Shown here: in pieces, positions 60,390 through 64,000 of the stretch | Layout of the letters: every line of letters starts with the position of its first letter | Numbering within the stretch: position 1 is the first letter of the stretch | Source: Nymphaea colorata | Lineage: Eukaryota > Streptophyta > Magnoliopsida > Nymphaeales > Nymphaeaceae | Assembly (NCBI RefSeq): GCF_008831285.2 | Contig: NC_045142.1 | Span: forward strand, 26,239,876-26,303,875 | DNA length: 64,000 nucleotides | Direction of reading: 5' to 3' | The notes under the pieces: generated by a model | Databases searched by the model: none | Told to the model about the DNA's origin: nothing | Seen by the model: only the letters and a program-made list of their open reading frames with translations | Position numbers and translations under genes: made by a program

Positions 60390-61619
60390 CTTATGAGACA
60401 ATGTGGGAAAACATGGCATTGGTGATGTGCCACAAATCCGCGAGCTTATCCCAGGTACTTGCTCTCATAGATTGGATTCTAGAAGAACTATTTTCTTGGT
60501 TTGGGAGTACTAGAAAAGAAAAACACAAACATGAAGCTTGTAATTGGAATTACAGGAGAAAGGACATGCTTAAGTAGAAAATTCTCTTTTTATACCTAAG
60601 CATGCACAGCTGGCATCATGTGATGTATGTGTCAAACCTCCACCTCATCAATTAAAAGCAATAATAGAACACCACCCAAAAAATTATTGCAAAAAAAGCA
60701 AATGAAAGAAAAGTGCCTTATTGTGTTCATTTACTCAAACCATGTTTTATTAAATGCAACCCGCAATGTTTATTTTTAGGATTACTATCTACAAAGTTTT
60801 GCAGGGAGAGATTAATTGGCTATTAGAAAAGTTTCCTACTTGAAAGAAGTAGGAAGTTTAATGATCAATCAAACATTCTAAAAATTTAGTATTGTACCCA
60901 AAATTGTGATGAATTTTAAGGGTTTATAAAGAAGGTTATTAAATAAATGGTTGTCATAGTTTGTAGTTTTTTTGAGGTTGAAGCAGAAACTGTTAGGGGG
61001 CAGGTTGGGATTCATCGAATCAGGAGCCCGAGCCCAGGAGTGATTATAATTGTTACGCTGAGGTGCAAATCTCTGGACTTTGGGATAAAATAAATTTCCT
61101 TGATGGCAAGTAGACGTAGGGTTTTGTATTGAAGAAGAAGAAGAAAGCACGACACTAACAAGACTTTCTTTGTGAGAAATGCAAATACGCAACTCCAAAA
61201 ACTCAATGTTTTCCAAGAATCAACTACACTTGATTGGTGCCAACACACTAAAGTGTCAACATAACATTTGGATAAATAATTTAAAAAGTTGATTAAAAAA
61301 ATGTTTAAAAAGTAACAAACTAATAAGCTGAATAAGAGGCGAAAACCCCATTTTTTTAAACGTCAAAAAACGAAAAAAAATGTGTTTATTAACATTTTTA
61401 TCCAGTTTTTTTTCCACGTTTTTCCAGTTTTTACCCTTTTCATCATTTTACACTCAAACTTCACGATAAATTTTCCTTTTTGTTTTTTTCTTTCTTTTCC
61501 GTTGGCTCATGCATCAAGGGACCATCAAAGTGAAAATGAGTGCCTAATTCTACAAATTCATACTCCACGTTACTATTTTAGCAACTCATTCAGCTTTGCT
61601 TCTCAAGTCTTCAATTTAT

Positions 61620-62016
61620 TTCAGAAGAATATCAATCGTAATTTTAGATAACAATTTCAACGAATTTTGGTTATCATGTTTCATCAATATCTTAGAAATA
61701 AAATTACTTTTGGTTAGTTTCTTGCAATTTGCCTCTTTGAGGAGCATGCGTATGTTCTAAGGATTAAAACTTGACAATATGGTTTTAGTAGGAAATGTAA
61801 TGACACTCTAAAGTTATCCGAAATCCAACTTGCTGGATTTCTCTACTAAGTTTGTAGTCTACTTTGCTACAACTAGTCTAAAGCATAGGCGAACTTGTGT
61901 ATAGCAAAATGAGTAATAAGACAGGGATGGATGTGTCAATTGACCATAAAAGAAGCATCAATTTGAAACCAAAAAAAAAAAATTCCCCACCTTCATGCAG
62001 TATTAGTGGTGCACCC
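61620..62016. repeat. Diverged direct repeat, copy 2
   Basis: Second copy of the repeat at 59146-59726, offset by 2473 bp at the first landmark and 2263 bp at the second. Neither copy has recognisable LTR termini, so a local duplication or two insertions of an unknown element are both possible. Confidence 0.8.
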
Positions 62017-63483
62017 GTGTAACCCAAGTATTGAAGTTGGCCTCATATTTAGTTGTTTCTTTAGTTGCCAGAGTTTGCTTTGCTCTCTCTTTTTCTTTTT
62101 TCTTTTTTTCTTTTTTGTGGGGTATCCAGCCTCTCAATGAAATTGGTTGGTTTTATTTTGTAACTTGTAGATTGCAGTGTCACAATGTCTTCTTTATCTC
62201 TTTCATTCTCAAAATGCTTTCTGATGGTAAAAGTGTTCAATAGTGTGCAGGATGCCAACAGTACCATAAATTTGTTGACAACCTTGGTCTTGTGGTTGAA
62301 TATGTCTTCAGAAAGGAAGAAGATATTGACACAGACAAGATTGATGAACACTTTTAGAGTATTTCTCTGAGATACACATAATATTTATTTGAATGCAGGA
62401 AATATGTGAATCTAATATAGTGGTTTCTGGAAGTTGCTGAAATTGCATCATTCTGCCACCAAAATCTGTGTGTCCAAACTGCGCACTTTTAGCTAACAGA
62501 AAAATATAAAGGCCAAGTAGGAAACTATGAGAAAGTGTTGAACTGGGTTTGCTGGTTATATGTTCAATTAGAAGAATGTGTTTTGCTTAACTGTAGCTCA
62601 GTGGAGGCAAGTTTGCTTCAGTAAGGATGAATGAATGGTAGGAGTAGTTGATGGATTCGGCTGTAGAACCGTTTTCCTTTCTGCATCCATGGGATATAGA
62701 TGTCGATCAATTTATTTCCACGAAATGCAAATGATTCTCATATAATCGTTACGTTGACGAAGTGACTCAAATTCAGCCTGCGGCTTCATCATCTTAGCAC
62801 ATTGCCTGGTTTTACAGAGTCTACAAATATATATAATACATAGATAAAGAGAGGGAGAGGGAGAAAGAGAGTAGTAGTAAAGCAAGTTAATGAAGAAGCG
62901 TTAATGCATGCACTTGACCTGTACTTGTAAATTGTAATCAAGTGATAGCTATGTCAAGAAGGGTGATTATTACGTTGTTGGCTTTGCTGTAGTTTGAAAG
63001 AAAATACCAGAAAGGTAAAACTTGTCGTTTTTCCTTGGTGACGAATTTTGGAAGTTATAGGAATGCATTTGTAAAAAATGTAAAACAGTTTGGATCTTTT
63101 TGCTGTCGAGTTTCCGGAGTAATATGTGTAGAAGCCCATCTCGACAAAGGCTAATTTAGGTAAGAGAGCATTGAAAACCAATAAATGAAGTGAATCTATC
63201 TAGTGAATGGACACAAATTTTGATTTTTCATGTACAAGGAAAGAAGAGGAAGAAATTCGAACCTTTGTGAGCTACAAGAACATGGTCTATGTTGTTGCTT
63301 TTCTCACTACGATTAGATTTGGTACTAAAAATTTAAAAAAATAAATTACACTTAAATTCACTTTATACTTTTTTTTATCTCATCGAACAGCTCGCATTTT
63401 TTTAGTGAAGCACTTGCATAAATACACAGTTATACATATAAATACACAAAATACTGGGCTAAGCAGCAACCGGATTATCTAAC
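62017..63483. other. Intergenic stretch, no gene recognised
   Basis: AT-rich, with a purine-rich tract at 62850-62870. Short frames only. It may be intron or 3' region of a minus-strand gene suggested by the exon-like segment at 63484-63562. Confidence 0.35.
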
Positions 63484-63562
63484 CTTCAAGTGATTGCTGA
63501 ACATTTCAATGTCTTCACACAACTCTCTGCAACAGTCCAACATTACCCCTGCGTCAAGAAAC
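63484..63562 (-). CDS. Exon-like segment of an unidentified minus-strand gene
   Basis: On the minus strand a good acceptor (GCCCTAG) and donor (AAG|GTTAGA) bound 79 bases with one open frame reading FLDAGVMLDCCRELCEDIEM and continuing FSNHLK. The YLD/FLD-x-x-V-LLD-C spacing recalls BYPASS1/DUF793-type plant proteins, but the match is too short to assign. No linked neighbouring exon could be proven. Confidence 0.3.
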
Positions 63563-63905
63563 CTAGGGCTGGTCTTTTAGCTCGAAAAGCAGTGACAAGG
63601 AATACCTATTGACCCTCGAAAGAGGTGAAAAAGCCAGTCGAGAATGCTCAAAATGTCAGACGTTGTACACCTTCTTCTAACCGAAAATTACCCCTCTTTA
63701 GGGCTCAATCAAGCGTTGACATGTTAAGCATTAATCAACCACGTTCAAAACCAACAACATGAAGCAGATCAGTAGACTTGAGAATCAGTAGACTTGAGAA
63801 GCTCCGAATCTCAAGTTAAAATCAGGACTGAACTCCCGAAAGCTGCTCTAGTATAGCTTCAAGAGCAGCCAACTTGATAAAGCTTAAGATGGTCACTTTG
63901 TTCAA

Positions 63906-64000
63906 TTAATCTGAAGATGCGTCAGAATCAGCATCAGACTCCACATAAAAATGTGATGGCCGGACTCTGTTTAAGTTGGCTTCAAGTGGAGGAAGGTCAT
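63906..64000 (-). CDS. Possible C-terminal exon of an unidentified minus-strand gene (partial)
   Basis: A 30-codon open frame enters from the right edge and ends at TAA 63906-63908. It reads DLPPLEANLNRVRPSHFYVE then SDADSDASSD. The composition (acidic Ser/Asp tail) looks protein-like. The rest of the gene would lie to the right of the window. Too short to identify or confirm. Confidence 0.3.
   Translation of the reverse strand, partial: DLPPLEANLNRVRPSHFYVESDADSDASSD

Noticed and set aside
59146-62016. LTR retrotransposon bounded by the two direct repeats
   Set aside because: No TG...CA ends, primer binding site, polypurine tract or reverse transcriptase frame between them.

Overview
The window is nuclear DNA of a land plant, almost certainly a flowering plant. 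The evidence is four recognisable plant gene families with short GT-AG introns, abundant (TA)n and (CT)n microsatellites, and many small non-autonomous DNA transposons with clear target-site duplications. I see no bacterial, viral or organellar gene content, and no transposase or reverse transcriptase reading frame. The lineage cannot be resolved from this sequence alone.

Layout. 1-7492 (+) is the 3' part of the midasin gene (MDN1/REA1), the giant AAA ATPase of 60S ribosome assembly. It includes the acidic D/E-rich region and the C-terminal MIDAS domain. 12841-13839 (+) is an intronless ATL-type RING-H2 ubiquitin ligase. From about 14 to 24 kb lies a transposon- and microsatellite-rich stretch without genes, holding two Mutator-like MITEs of one family with perfect 9-bp target duplications, two hAT-like elements, a CACTA-like repeat block, SINE-like fragments and a long (TA)n. 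24350-30524 (+) is PHS1, the dual-specificity phosphatase with an actin-fragmin-kinase-like domain that acts on cortical microtubules. 36763-37329 (-) is an unrecognised 188-residue glycine-rich protein. 43578-57762 (-) is a complete 20-exon phospholipase D zeta gene (PX-PH-PLD). From about 58 to 64 kb is mostly intergenic, with MITEs, a diverged direct repeat and exon-like segments of a possible minus-strand gene at the right edge.

The least expected content is a minus-strand non-coding locus between about 40.8 and 42.65 kb. It carries two box C/D snoRNAs, each with C, D', C' and D boxes, a 5-bp terminal stem, and two guide segments that match large-subunit rRNA as I recall it. Upstream is a telo-box plus TATA promoter, the arrangement typical of plant snoRNA and ribosome-biogenesis genes. 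No other gene lies between this locus and PLD zeta apart from a doubtful small ORF.

The genes do not form an obvious functional cluster. Midasin and the snoRNA locus both serve ribosome biogenesis, while PHS1 and PLD zeta are general eukaryotic-type signalling and cytoskeletal genes. Exon boundaries were set by hand from GT-AG (or GC-AG) sites and checked by phase arithmetic.
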